A DNA stretch of 6,414 nucleotides from an uncultured Holophagaceae bacterium (GCA_903890595.1 CAITBU010000221.1:1-6414), one strand, 5' to 3'; positions 1 through 5,028 are shown, counted from the first letter of the stretch. Notes: generated by a model not told the origin, from the sequence alone. Program-made: numbers and translations.

Positions 1-1
1 C

Positions 2-67
2 GGCGACGACCTCCGCCTCGTGTCCAAAACCACCGTCACCCTGGCGGTCCTGCGGCCGCGTGCCTAG
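2..67 (+). CDS. 3' end of an unidentified protein (partial)
   Basis: Frame 2 is open from the window edge to a TAG at 65-67 and would give the last 21 residues of a protein, GDDLRLVSKTTVTLAVLRPRA. The third codon positions in this stretch are almost all G or C, as in the real genes of the window, and the alternating polar/hydrophobic pattern looks like a C-terminal beta strand. Frame 1 stays open past this point but gives an arginine/proline-rich low-complexity peptide. The fragment is too short to name. A hotdog-fold thioesterase tail would fit the strand pattern, but this is a guess. The gene lies convergent to the thioesterase gene that ends at 562. Confidence 0.45.
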   Translation, partial: GDDLRLVSKTTVTLAVLRPRA

Positions 68-119
68 CTGGGATAAAAAAAGGATCTTCCGGGTTTTCAG
101 GAAAAGAAGTCTCACCGCT

Positions 120-146
120 GAGAACACAGAGAACGCAGAGGAAAAC
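120..146. repeat. 9-bp repeat triplet, minus-oriented
   Basis: The units GAGAACACA (120-128) and GAGAACGCA (129-137) are followed by a decayed third unit GAGGAAAAC. Read on the minus strand the core is TCTGYGTTC, which is the same consensus as the plus-strand triplets at 385-411 and 502-528. It is short and degenerate, with no coding role apparent. Confidence 0.65.
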
Positions 147-285
147 CGAGGAGCTGAGGAGAGCGGAGAACGGCCTGGGTGCTTGGGTCGGAAAAGCTTC
201 TTAGCCGGGGATGGACGGGGAGGAGCGGGATAAAGCACTTGGGGCCGTGCTGCACAGCGCATGGGCTCCATCTCGGGGCGCCGCT

Positions 286-309
286 GCCGCGCCTCTTGGG
301 GGGCGCGGC
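286..309. other. Strong GC-rich hairpin 1
   Basis: GCCGCGCCTC (286-295) can pair with GGGGCGCGGC (300-309), ten pairs including one G-U, closing a four-base loop TTGG. No T-run follows on either strand, so it is not a standard intrinsic terminator. It lies 18 bp before a second perfect hairpin (328-346), which suggests a structured transcript or a mobile palindromic element. Function is unknown. Confidence 0.55.
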
Positions 310-310
310 C

Positions 311-353
311 GTGGCACCCCGGGATGACTTCCGGCGACGCCGGAAGCCGCCAC
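311..353. other. Hairpin 2 with possible outer stem
   Basis: CTTCCGGC (328-335) and GCCGGAAG (339-346) form a perfect 8-bp stem over a GAC loop. GTGGC (311-315) and GCCAC (349-353) could close it as an outer stem, leaving an asymmetric internal loop (316-327 against 347-348). No T-run follows. With hairpin 1 it makes a compact double stem-loop in a region with no convincing gene. It could be part of a small RNA, a palindromic intergenic repeat or a transcription pause site; the sequence alone does not decide. Confidence 0.5.
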
Positions 354-384
354 AGGCGGGCCCATGCTGAGTGGGTCGGCGCGC

Positions 385-411
385 AATCTGTGTAATCCGT
401 GGAATCTGTGG
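385..411. repeat. 9-bp repeat triplet, plus-oriented
   Basis: Three head-to-tail 9-mers with no gaps: AATCTGTGT (385-393), AATCCGTGG (394-402) and AATCTGTGG (403-411). The core TCTGTG matches the triplets at 502-528 and, inverted, 120-137. Because the period is a multiple of three, translation in any open frame gives a repeating three-residue pattern, which explains the false small open frames here. Confidence 0.75.
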
Positions 412-426
412 CTAAAGAGCTTTTGC

Positions 427-453
427 CTTTATCCCCTTCATCCCTTTTATCCC
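427..453. repeat. 9-bp repeat triplet, ATCCC type
   Basis: Three adjoining 9-mers: CTTTATCCC (427-435), CTTCATCCC (436-444) and TTTTATCCC (445-453). The unit differs from the TCTGYGT units but has exactly the same period and copy number, and it lies only 15 bp after the previous triplet. Confidence 0.75.
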
Positions 454-501
454 CGTCAGATTGCTTTTGAACAGAGCTGCGAGGCAACGCCCAGCGCAAT
501 T

Positions 502-528
502 ATCTGCGTCATCTGCGTCATCTGCGGT
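502..528. repeat. 9-bp repeat triplet, ATCTGCGTC type
   Basis: Two identical copies of ATCTGCGTC (502-510, 511-519) are followed by ATCTGCGGT (520-528). It is the best conserved of the four triplets and lies 34 bp before the thioesterase stop codon, which is read from the other strand. Confidence 0.75.
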
Positions 529-561
529 TCCGCTTTCTGCGCTTGAATGCCTACCGTCGCC

Positions 562-1047
562 TCAGGCCCCCGGGCTCGGTGCGGGGGACAGGAAGGACTC
601 GGGCATCTGGGCGGCGACCACTTCGCCGCGGGCGGTGACCTTGCCACCAGCGGACAGGGTGGCTTCGACGATGACCTTGCGGCCGCGGATCTCCTTCACG
701 CGGCCCCGGATCTCCAGCACCGCATCCAGCGGCGTGGGTGCCAGGTAGTCCACGTGCAGCGAGGCCGTCACGAAGCGGAAGGGCGGCAGGCTGTCCATGG
801 GGCGCGCTTCCTGGCGATACATGGCGGCGGCCGCGGTGCCCGTGCCGTGGCAGTCGATGAGCGACGCCACCAAGCCCCCGTACACGTAGCCGGGGATGGC
901 GGTGTGCTCGGGCCGAGGCCGGAACCGCGTAACGGTCTCGTCGCCTTCCCAGTAGGTCTTGATCTGCAGACCAGCAGCGTTTAGCGAGCCACAGCCGTAG
1001 CAGTGGGAAACATTCTCCGGATAGTAGTCCTGGAATGCCTTGGTCAT
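562..1047 (-). CDS. PaaI-like hotdog-fold thioesterase
   Basis: A 161-residue cytoplasmic protein expected to hydrolyse an acyl-CoA thioester to free CoA and acid. The opening HCYGCG (16-20 area) followed by N23 and GLQIK (26-30) is typical of this subgroup of PaaI/4HBT thioesterases. The central IPGYVYGGLVASLIDCHG (51-68) is the long hotdog helix region: the usual HGG is YGG here (Y56), and D65 is at the place of the acidic catalytic residue. A strand region RFVTASLHVDYLAPTP (91-106) follows, and the last strands run to about 148. The ATG at 1047 was chosen because AGGAGG lies just upstream (1052-1057) and homology begins there; the frame is open further upstream to 1215, but that extension is arginine/proline-rich and lacks family similarity. 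It is a lone gene, divergent from the small membrane protein gene and not visibly linked to the catabolic operon. Substrate is unknown; family assignment is firm. Confidence 0.88.
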   Translation of the reverse strand: MTKAFQDYYPENVSHCYGCGSLNAAGLQIKTYWEGDETVTRFRPRPEHTAIPGYVYGGLVASLIDCHGTGTAAAAMYRQEARPMDSLPPFRFVTASLHVDYLAPTPLDAVLEIRGRVKEIRGRKVIVEATLSAGGKVTARGEVVAAQMPESFLSPAPSPGA

Positions 1048-1051
1048 GGCC

Positions 1052-1057
1052 CCTCCT
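1052..1057 (-). promoter_or_regulatory. Ribosome binding site of the thioesterase gene
   Basis: On the minus strand AGGAGG stands four bases before the ATG at 1047. It decides the start against the longer open frame that reaches 1215. Confidence 0.7.
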
Positions 1058-1132
1058 GTGGCGCGGTCCCCGCGCTGGGGACAGCATCCCAGGCGGGCTG
1101 GGCCGGGTCCAGGTGTATGAAATGGCTGGTTG

Positions 1133-1163
1133 TTCCACCGTCGCAGCTTCCACTTGGGTGGAA
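1133..1163. promoter_or_regulatory. TTCCAC dyad in divergent spacer (possible operator)
   Basis: TTCCAC (1148-1153) and GTGGAA (1158-1163) form a perfect inverted repeat with a four-base centre. A further copy of TTCCAC in direct orientation lies at 1133-1138, 15 bp upstream. The cluster sits in the 185-bp spacer between the divergent thioesterase and membrane-protein genes, where a shared operator would be expected. I could not place convincing -35/-10 boxes, and no regulator is identified. Confidence 0.35.
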
Positions 1164-1232
1164 TCACGACACCGAAGGCGTTTGGCCCCTCTCGAGGACG
1201 GGAGCCGGTTAGCATAGCCCCTAGGTACCCCC

Positions 1233-1517
1233 ATGAGCTTCGAGATCAAGACCACCAACCCCCGGCTGTTCGACTGGTCCCTCACGATCGGTGGAGCCAT
1301 CCTGCTTGCGGCCGGTGCCTGGCTCTGGGTGCGAGGCCCGCAGGTGCTCCTGCCGCCCCACTCCGTGGCGCTGGTGGGCGTGTCCCTGGCCTGCCTGGGC
1401 CTGGGCAACCTGCTCAACCCGAGCCAGCCAGAAGCCTCCACGGGGCTCACCCTTACTGGCAAGATCCTCGCCGGGCTGGCCATCTTTTCCATCAGCTGGG
1501 CGCTGTCACATCCTTGA
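1233..1517 (+). CDS. Small three-helix membrane protein, unknown function
   Basis: A 94-residue protein that I do not recognise as a named family. Three hydrophobic stretches are visible: about 13-33 (ending in LLAAGAWLWV), 43-62 (VALVGVSLACLGLGNLL) and 72-91 (LTLTGKILAGLAIFSISWAL). They are joined by short loops carrying RGPQ and NPSQPEAST. There is no signal peptide cleavage motif and no catalytic or metal motif. Third positions are strongly G/C as in the neighbours, which supports a real gene. The ATG at 1233 has only a weak ribosome binding site (TAGG at 1222-1225), so modest translation is likely. The gene is divergent from the thioesterase gene and convergent with the MerR gene, with the heptamer repeat starting six bases past its stop codon. 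It is expected in the cytoplasmic membrane. Confidence 0.65.
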   Translation: MSFEIKTTNPRLFDWSLTIGGAILLAAGAWLWVRGPQVLLPPHSVALVGVSLACLGLGNLLNPSQPEASTGLTLTGKILAGLAIFSISWALSHP

Positions 1518-1522
1518 ATTGG

Positions 1523-1550
1523 CTATCGGCTATCAGCTATCAGCTGTCAG
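1523..1550. repeat. Heptamer array, left arm (4 copies)
   Basis: Four head-to-tail 7-mers: CTATCGG, CTATCAG, CTATCAG and CTGTCAG, flanked by GG before and CTAAAG after. They are the reverse complement of the units in the right arm (1610-1672). The array begins six bases after the TGA of the membrane-protein gene. Confidence 0.85.
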
Positions 1551-1609
1551 CTAAAGATTGGGCGCCGACCCACTCGAAGTGTGCCGACGCCCACTGATGT
1601 TGGCTTTGG

Positions 1610-1672
1610 CTGATAGCCGATAGCCGATAGCCGACAGCCGACAGCCGACAGCTGATAGCCGATAGCCGATAG
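1610..1672. repeat. Heptamer array, right arm (9 copies)
   Basis: Nine exact 7-bp units with no gaps, variants of CYGAYAG. In order they are CTGATAG, CCGATAG twice, CCGACAG three times, CTGATAG, then CCGATAG twice. The last unit ends at 1672 and the MerR stop codon begins at the next base, so the repeat directly abuts the gene. The four right-most units (1645-1672) can pair with the left arm (1523-1550) at 26 of 28 positions, enclosing 94 bases. Heptamer tandem repeats are known from cyanobacteria as STRR sequences; whether this one is related is unknown. Confidence 0.85.
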
Positions 1673-2077
1673 CTAACGGCCGCTTCGCAGCCGAGCGCGC
1701 GGCTTGGCATCGGCCCGGCAGCGGCGCTCCACTTCGTCCAGCTCGGCTAGGGTGACCTCGATGTCGTGGCGGCGCTGCTCCAGCTCGGCGCGGCGGGCGG
1801 CGATGCGCTCCAGCAGGTAGCTCAGCTGCCCGGCTTCGCCCGGTGGCTGGTCGTACATGTCCACGATGCGGCGGATCTGGCCCAGGTCGAAGCCTAGGCG
1901 CTTGCCCCGGAGCACCAGGCCCAGCCGCACCCGGTCCCGGGGATGGAAGATCCGCTGGGTGCCCCGCCGCTCCGGCGTGATCAGGCCCTGATCCTCATAA
2001 AAGCGGATGGTGCGGTGGGTTACGTCGAATTCCACAGCGATCTCGGCGATGGTCCAGGTGCGATCGGTGCCGGCCAT
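1673..2077 (-). CDS. liuR: MerR-family regulator, LiuR-like
   Basis: A 134-residue DNA-binding protein. Residues 8-50 form the MerR winged helix-turn-helix: WTIAEIAVEFDVTHRTIRFYEDQGL followed by the wing with GTQRIFHPRDRVRL. LRGKRLGFDLGQIRRIVDMY (56-75) continues the domain, and residues 85-120 form the long dimerisation coiled coil (LLERIAARRAELEQRRHDIEVTLAELDEVE). There is only one cysteine (C120) and no metal-binding cluster, so a metal or redox sensor is unlikely. The sequence style matches LiuR, the MerR regulator of leucine/isovalerate catabolism, and the gene is divergent from an acyl-CoA dehydrogenase gene, as in liu clusters. The ATG at 2077 is preferred over one at 2161 because GGGAGA (2082-2087) precedes it and the longer version would run through the putative operator. 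The C-terminal tail is basic (KPRARLRSGR) and the stop codon touches the heptamer repeat. Effector is probably an acyl-CoA, by inference. Confidence 0.85.
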   Translation of the reverse strand: MAGTDRTWTIAEIAVEFDVTHRTIRFYEDQGLITPERRGTQRIFHPRDRVRLGLVLRGKRLGFDLGQIRRIVDMYDQPPGEAGQLSYLLERIAARRAELEQRRHDIEVTLAELDEVERRCRADAKPRARLRSGR

Positions 2078-2081
2078 GCTA

Positions 2082-2087
2082 TCTCCC
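2082..2087 (-). promoter_or_regulatory. Ribosome binding site of the MerR gene
   Basis: GGGAGA on the minus strand, four bases before the ATG at 2077. It supports that start over the upstream in-frame ATG at 2161, which would add 28 non-conserved residues. Confidence 0.6.
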
Positions 2088-2120
2088 GAGGTCGTGGTCG
2101 CCAGAAGGCGGTACAGAATT

Positions 2121-2164
2121 CTTACACAAATTTGCTTGACGTTTACGTAAAGGGAAATCATTCT
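2121..2164. promoter_or_regulatory. Divergent promoter/operator of the MerR gene and the acyl-CoA dehydrogenase operon
   Basis: CTTGACGTTTACGTAAAG (2135-2152) is a near-perfect palindrome: arms CTTNACGT and ACGTNAAG around a TT centre. It resembles, from memory, the ACGT-containing sites reported for LiuR. Each arm holds a -35-like hexamer: TTGACG at 2136-2141 on the plus strand and TTTACG at 2151-2146 on the minus strand. On the minus strand TGTAAG (2126-2121) would be a -10 box with a 19-bp spacer, the long spacer typical of MerR-controlled promoters. On the plus strand the best -10 is a poor CATTCT (2159-2164) at 17 bp. A perfect 8-bp palindrome CAAATTTG (2127-2134) adjoins the dyad. One bound regulator could therefore control both directions. 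Boxes were judged by eye. Confidence 0.6.
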
Positions 2165-2220
2165 CTGGGAAACCGGTCCTTTCTCTGCCCGCCCGTCCCC
2201 CTTCTTCTCAGGAGTGCCCC

Positions 2221-3378
2221 ATGGACGTCACGCTGCCCGACCACGTTGAAGCCCTGCGCCAGGAAGTCCGCAAGTTCGCGGAGAAGGAGATCAAGCCCCA
2301 CGTCATGGCATGGGACGAGTCCAAGACCTTCCCCATGGAGGTCGTGAAGAAGCTGGGCGAGATGGGGATGATGGGTGTCATCTTCCCCGAGCAGTACGGC
2401 GGCGCCGGCATGGGCTACCTGGAGTACGCCGTGGTGGTGGAGGAGCTGTCCCGGGTGGATGGCTCCGTGGGCATCACCGTGGCCGCCCACAACAGCCTCT
2501 GCTCCAACCACATCTACAGCATGGGCGACGAGCGCCAGAAGCAGACCTACCTCAAGCCCCTGGCCAGCGGCAAGGCCATCGGCGCCTGGGGCCTCACCGA
2601 GCCAGGCTCCGGCAGCGATGCGGGCTCCCTCCGCACCGTGGCCAAGAAGGAAGGCTCCCATTACATCCTGAACGGCAACAAGACCTTCATCACGCATGCC
2701 ACCGTGGGCGACATCTTCGTGGTCATGGCCCGCACCCGGCCGCCCCAGGCCGGCCACAGCAGCGCGGACGGCATCAGTGCCTTCGTGTTGGAGAAGGGCA
2801 TGAACGGCTTCCGCGCCGGCAAGCAGGAGAACAAGCTGGGCCTGCGGGCCAGCGACACCTCCGAGCTGATCATGGAGGATGTCCGCGTGCCCGAGGCCAA
2901 CCTCTTGGGTGAGGACGGCGTGGGCTTCAAGCAGGCCATGAAGACCCTGGACGGCGGCCGCATCAGCATCGGGGCGCTGGGCCTCGGCATGGCCCAGGGC
3001 GCCTTCGAGGAGGCCGTCCGCTACAGCAAGATCCGCCACACCTTCGGCAAGCCCCTGTCCGGCCACCAGGGCATCCAGTTCAAGCTGGCGGACATGGGTA
3101 CCCAGATCGAAGCCGCCCGCCTGCTCATCTACCGGGCCGCCGGCCTCAAGGATGCGGGCCTGCCCTACGCCAAGGCCGCCAGCATGGGCAAGCTCTACAG
3201 CTCCGAGGTCGCCTGCCGGGTGGCGGACGAGGCTGTGCAGATCCTGGGTGGCTACGGCTACATCAAGGACTACCCTGTGGAGAAGTTCTATCGAGACGTG
3301 AAGCTCTGCACCATCGGTGAAGGCACCAGCGAGATCCAGCGGACGGTCATCGCCCGCTACCTGCTTTCGGAATACTGA
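2221..3378 (+). CDS. Acyl-CoA dehydrogenase (liuA position, short-chain-type active site)
   Basis: A 385-residue FAD flavoenzyme, full length for the family, that introduces an alpha-beta double bond into an acyl-CoA and passes electrons to electron-transfer flavoprotein in the cytoplasm. The N-terminal helical domain spans about 1-118. The beta domain begins with AWGLTEPGSGSDAGS (122-136), the first family signature. The second signature QILGGYGYIKDYPVEKFYRD is at 340-359. The segment IGEGTSEIQR (365-374) carries E367, the catalytic base position of short-chain and butyryl-CoA dehydrogenases. Isovaleryl-CoA dehydrogenases instead have Ala there and a Glu in LERL; here that place reads LDGGR (243-247). 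By position the gene is liuA, but by active site it is short-chain/branched-chain-like, so no symbol is given. AGGAG (2210-2214) sits six bases before the ATG. It is the first gene of the operon, divergent from the MerR gene, and its TGA is 10 bp from the next start codon. Confidence 0.9.
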   Translation: MDVTLPDHVEALRQEVRKFAEKEIKPHVMAWDESKTFPMEVVKKLGEMGMMGVIFPEQYGGAGMGYLEYAVVVEELSRVDGSVGITVAAHNSLCSNHIYSMGDERQKQTYLKPLASGKAIGAWGLTEPGSGSDAGSLRTVAKKEGSHYILNGNKTFITHATVGDIFVVMARTRPPQAGHSSADGISAFVLEKGMNGFRAGKQENKLGLRASDTSELIMEDVRVPEANLLGEDGVGFKQAMKTLDGGRISIGALGLGMAQGAFEEAVRYSKIRHTFGKPLSGHQGIQFKLADMGTQIEAARLLIYRAAGLKDAGLPYAKAASMGKLYSSEVACRVADEAVQILGGYGYIKDYPVEKFYRDVKLCTIGEGTSEIQRTVIARYLLSEY

Positions 3379-3388
3379 GGCACCCCGC

Positions 3389-4996
3389 ATGACGCTGATC
3401 CACAGCCATATCCGACCCTCCTCCGAGGAATTCGTCGCGAACCGCGAGCAGAACCTGGCCATCTGCCAGGAGCTGGAAGCCGTGAAGGCCACCCTCCGCC
3501 AGGGCGGTGGTGAGAAGGCCCAGGCCCGCCACGCCAGCCAGGGCAAGGTCTTCGTGCGGGACCGCATCGCGGCCCTCTGCGATGCCGGCACCCCCTTCCT
3601 GGAGACCGGCATGCTGGCCGCCACCGGCGTCTACGACGACCCGGTCCCCGCCGCGGGCGTGGTGACGGGCATCGGCATGGTGCAGGGCCGCCCCTGCATG
3701 ATCGTCGCCAACGACGCGACGGTGAAGGGCGGCACCTACTACCCCCTCACCGTGAAGAAGCACCTCCGCGCCCAGGAGATCGCCCTGGAGAACCACCTGC
3801 CCTGCCTCTACCTGGTGGACAGCGGCGGGGCCTTCCTGCCCCTGCAGGCAGAAGTCTTCCCGGACAAGGAGCACTTCGGCCGCATCTTCTACAACCAGGC
3901 CATGCTGTCAGCGGCGGGCATCCCGCAGCTCAGCGCCGTCATGGGGAACTGCACCGCCGGCGGCGCCTACGTGCCCGCCATGAGCGACCAGGCCATCATC
4001 GTGAAGGGCACGGGCACCATCTTCCTGGGCGGCCCGCCCCTGGTGAAGGCTGCCACCGGTGAGGATGTCAGTGCCGAGGACCTGGGCGGGGCCAAGGTCC
4101 ACACCGAGATCAGCGGCGTGGCCGATCACTTCGCCGAGGATGACGCTCACGCCGTCCGCCTGCTCCGGGAGATGGTGGGGTACCTGGGCCACCACGAGAG
4201 CGCCCACGTCGATCTGCGCAGCCCCGAGGCCCCCGCCTACGACCCGGACGAGATCCTGGGCGTCTGGCCCCGCAACCTGCGCCGCCAGTCCGATGTGCGA
4301 GAGACCATCGCCCGCCTCGTGGATGGCAGCCGGCTCTTCGAGTTCAAGCCCCGCTACGGCGCCACCCTGGTGGCCGGCTTCGCCCACATCGAGGGCCTGC
4401 CCTGCGGCATCCTGGCCAACAACGGCGTGCTCTTCAGCGAGAGCGCCCTCAAGGCCGCCCACTTCATCGAGCTCTGCACCACCCAGAAGATCCCTCTGCT
4501 GTTCCTGCAGAACGTCACAGGCTACATGGTGGGCGCCCAGTACGAGCGCGGTGGCATCGCCAAGGACGGCGCCAAGATGGTGCACGCTGTGGCCACGGCC
4601 CAGGTGCCCAAGATCACCCTCATGATGGGTGGCAGCTTCGGCGCCGGAAACTACGGCATGTGCGGCCGGGCCTACGACCCCCGCTTCCTCTGGACCTGGC
4701 CCACCTCGCGCATCTCCGTCATGGGGGGCGAGCAGGCCGCCTCCGTCCTGGTGACGGTGAAGCGGGATCAGCTGGCCCGCAGCGGGCAGGAGCTCTCCCA
4801 CGCAGAGGCCGAAGCCATCGCCGCCCCCATCCGGGAGAAGTACGAGCGGGAAGGCCACCCCTTCTACGCTTCCGCCCGCCTCTGGGACGACGGCGTCATC
4901 GACCTGCGGGCCACCCGGGCCACCCTGGCCGCCAGCCTCGCCGCCACCCTGAACGCCCCCATCCCCGACACCCGCACCGGCGTCTACCGCTTCTGA
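3389..4996 (+). CDS. liuB: Methylcrotonyl-CoA carboxylase-type carboxyltransferase (beta) subunit
   Basis: A 535-residue protein, the usual size of the bacterial beta subunit. It transfers the carboxyl group from carboxybiotin on the alpha subunit to the gamma carbon of an alpha-beta unsaturated branched acyl-CoA (3-methylcrotonyl-CoA, or geranyl-CoA in the terpene version). The N-terminal crotonase-like half has NDATVKGGTYYPLTVKKHLRAQ (108-129), LVDSGGAFLP (142-151) and CTAGGAYVPAMSD (188-200). The C-terminal half has NNGVLFSESA (344-353), FLQNVTGYMVG (372-382), GGSFGAGNYGMCGRAYDPRF (414-433) and VMGGEQAA (444-451). All mark the MCC/GCC lineage, not propionyl-CoA carboxylase. L152 stands where MCC enzymes I remember have Arg (LPRQ). 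The ATG at 3389 matches the family N-terminus; GAGG overlapping the upstream TGA is its ribosome binding site. The biotin-carrying alpha subunit is not in the window. The liuB symbol is tentative; atuC (geranyl-CoA) is the alternative. Confidence 0.88.
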   Translation: MTLIHSHIRPSSEEFVANREQNLAICQELEAVKATLRQGGGEKAQARHASQGKVFVRDRIAALCDAGTPFLETGMLAATGVYDDPVPAAGVVTGIGMVQGRPCMIVANDATVKGGTYYPLTVKKHLRAQEIALENHLPCLYLVDSGGAFLPLQAEVFPDKEHFGRIFYNQAMLSAAGIPQLSAVMGNCTAGGAYVPAMSDQAIIVKGTGTIFLGGPPLVKAATGEDVSAEDLGGAKVHTEISGVADHFAEDDAHAVRLLREMVGYLGHHESAHVDLRSPEAPAYDPDEILGVWPRNLRRQSDVRETIARLVDGSRLFEFKPRYGATLVAGFAHIEGLPCGILANNGVLFSESALKAAHFIELCTTQKIPLLFLQNVTGYMVGAQYERGGIAKDGAKMVHAVATAQVPKITLMMGGSFGAGNYGMCGRAYDPRFLWTWPTSRISVMGGEQAASVLVTVKRDQLARSGQELSHAEAEAIAAPIREKYEREGHPFYASARLWDDGVIDLRATRATLAASLAATLNAPIPDTRTGVYRF

Positions 4997-5028
4997 TTTC
5001 TTCCGCCCGACCCTTTTCGGAGTGCCCC

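Larger units (their letters stand above)
68..561. other. Gene-free repeat-rich spacer
   Basis: About 490 bp between the stop of the left-edge gene and the stop of the convergent thioesterase gene. Short open frames occur on both strands, but none has a good ribosome binding site, a recognisable domain or the codon pattern of the neighbours. The spacer holds four triplets of 9-bp repeats (120-146, 385-411, 427-453, 502-528) and two strong hairpins (286-309, 328-346), listed separately. A run of seven A at 75-81 beside a weak TTCC/GGAA pairing (87-103) could be a poor terminator for minus-strand transcription. No plus-strand intrinsic terminator was seen for the left-edge gene. Confidence 0.7.
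1523..1672. terminator. Possible bidirectional terminator or barrier formed by the opposed heptamer arms
   Basis: The two arms are inverted relative to each other and lie between the 3' ends of two convergent genes. A transcript from either side could fold into a long stem of up to 28 pairs. Each arm also ends in the same inner motif, CAGCTAAAG on the left and CAGCCAAAG on the right read on the minus strand, so the whole is a symmetrical element and not just two chance arrays. No T-run is present, so it is not a canonical intrinsic terminator; the terminator role is inferred from position. Confidence 0.3.

Noticed and set aside
75..106. Intrinsic terminator around the A-run at 75-81.
   Set aside because: The pairing TTCC/GGAA is only four solid base pairs with a long loop and is separated from the T-run on the minus strand, so it is too weak to call.
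364..546. A 60-codon plus-strand open frame with repeating cysteine-rich triplets (ICVICVICG, NLCNPWNLW).
   Set aside because: It consists almost entirely of the three 9-bp repeat triplets read in frame, and no ribosome binding site precedes it. The three-residue periodicity is a by-product of the DNA repeat.
551..1492. A long 313-codon minus-strand open frame overlapping the thioesterase and membrane-protein genes.
   Set aside because: It is an arginine/proline-rich shadow frame with no recognisable domain, running over the well-supported thioesterase in another frame and antisense to the membrane protein.
1523..1672. CRISPR array.
   Set aside because: The units are 7 bp with no spacers between them and the two arms are inverted. 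There are no 20-40 bp repeats separated by unique spacers.
2078..2161. N-terminal extension of the MerR protein to the ATG at 2161.
   Set aside because: It would place the coding region across the operator-like dyad and adds residues with no family match, while the ATG at 2077 has a good ribosome binding site.
2158..3624. A 488-codon minus-strand open frame opposite the acyl-CoA dehydrogenase.
   Set aside because: It is low complexity (Ala, Gly, Leu, His, Val) and antisense to a gene with clear active-site motifs. Such mirror frames are expected at very high third-position GC. The same applies to the minus frames at 3908-4858 and 4984-6228.
3389..4996. Propionyl-CoA carboxylase beta subunit.
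   Set aside because: The motif set (TYYPLTVKKHLRAQ, GTIFLGGPPLVKAATGE, VMGGEQAA) and the 535-residue length match the methylcrotonyl/geranyl-CoA carboxylase lineage instead.
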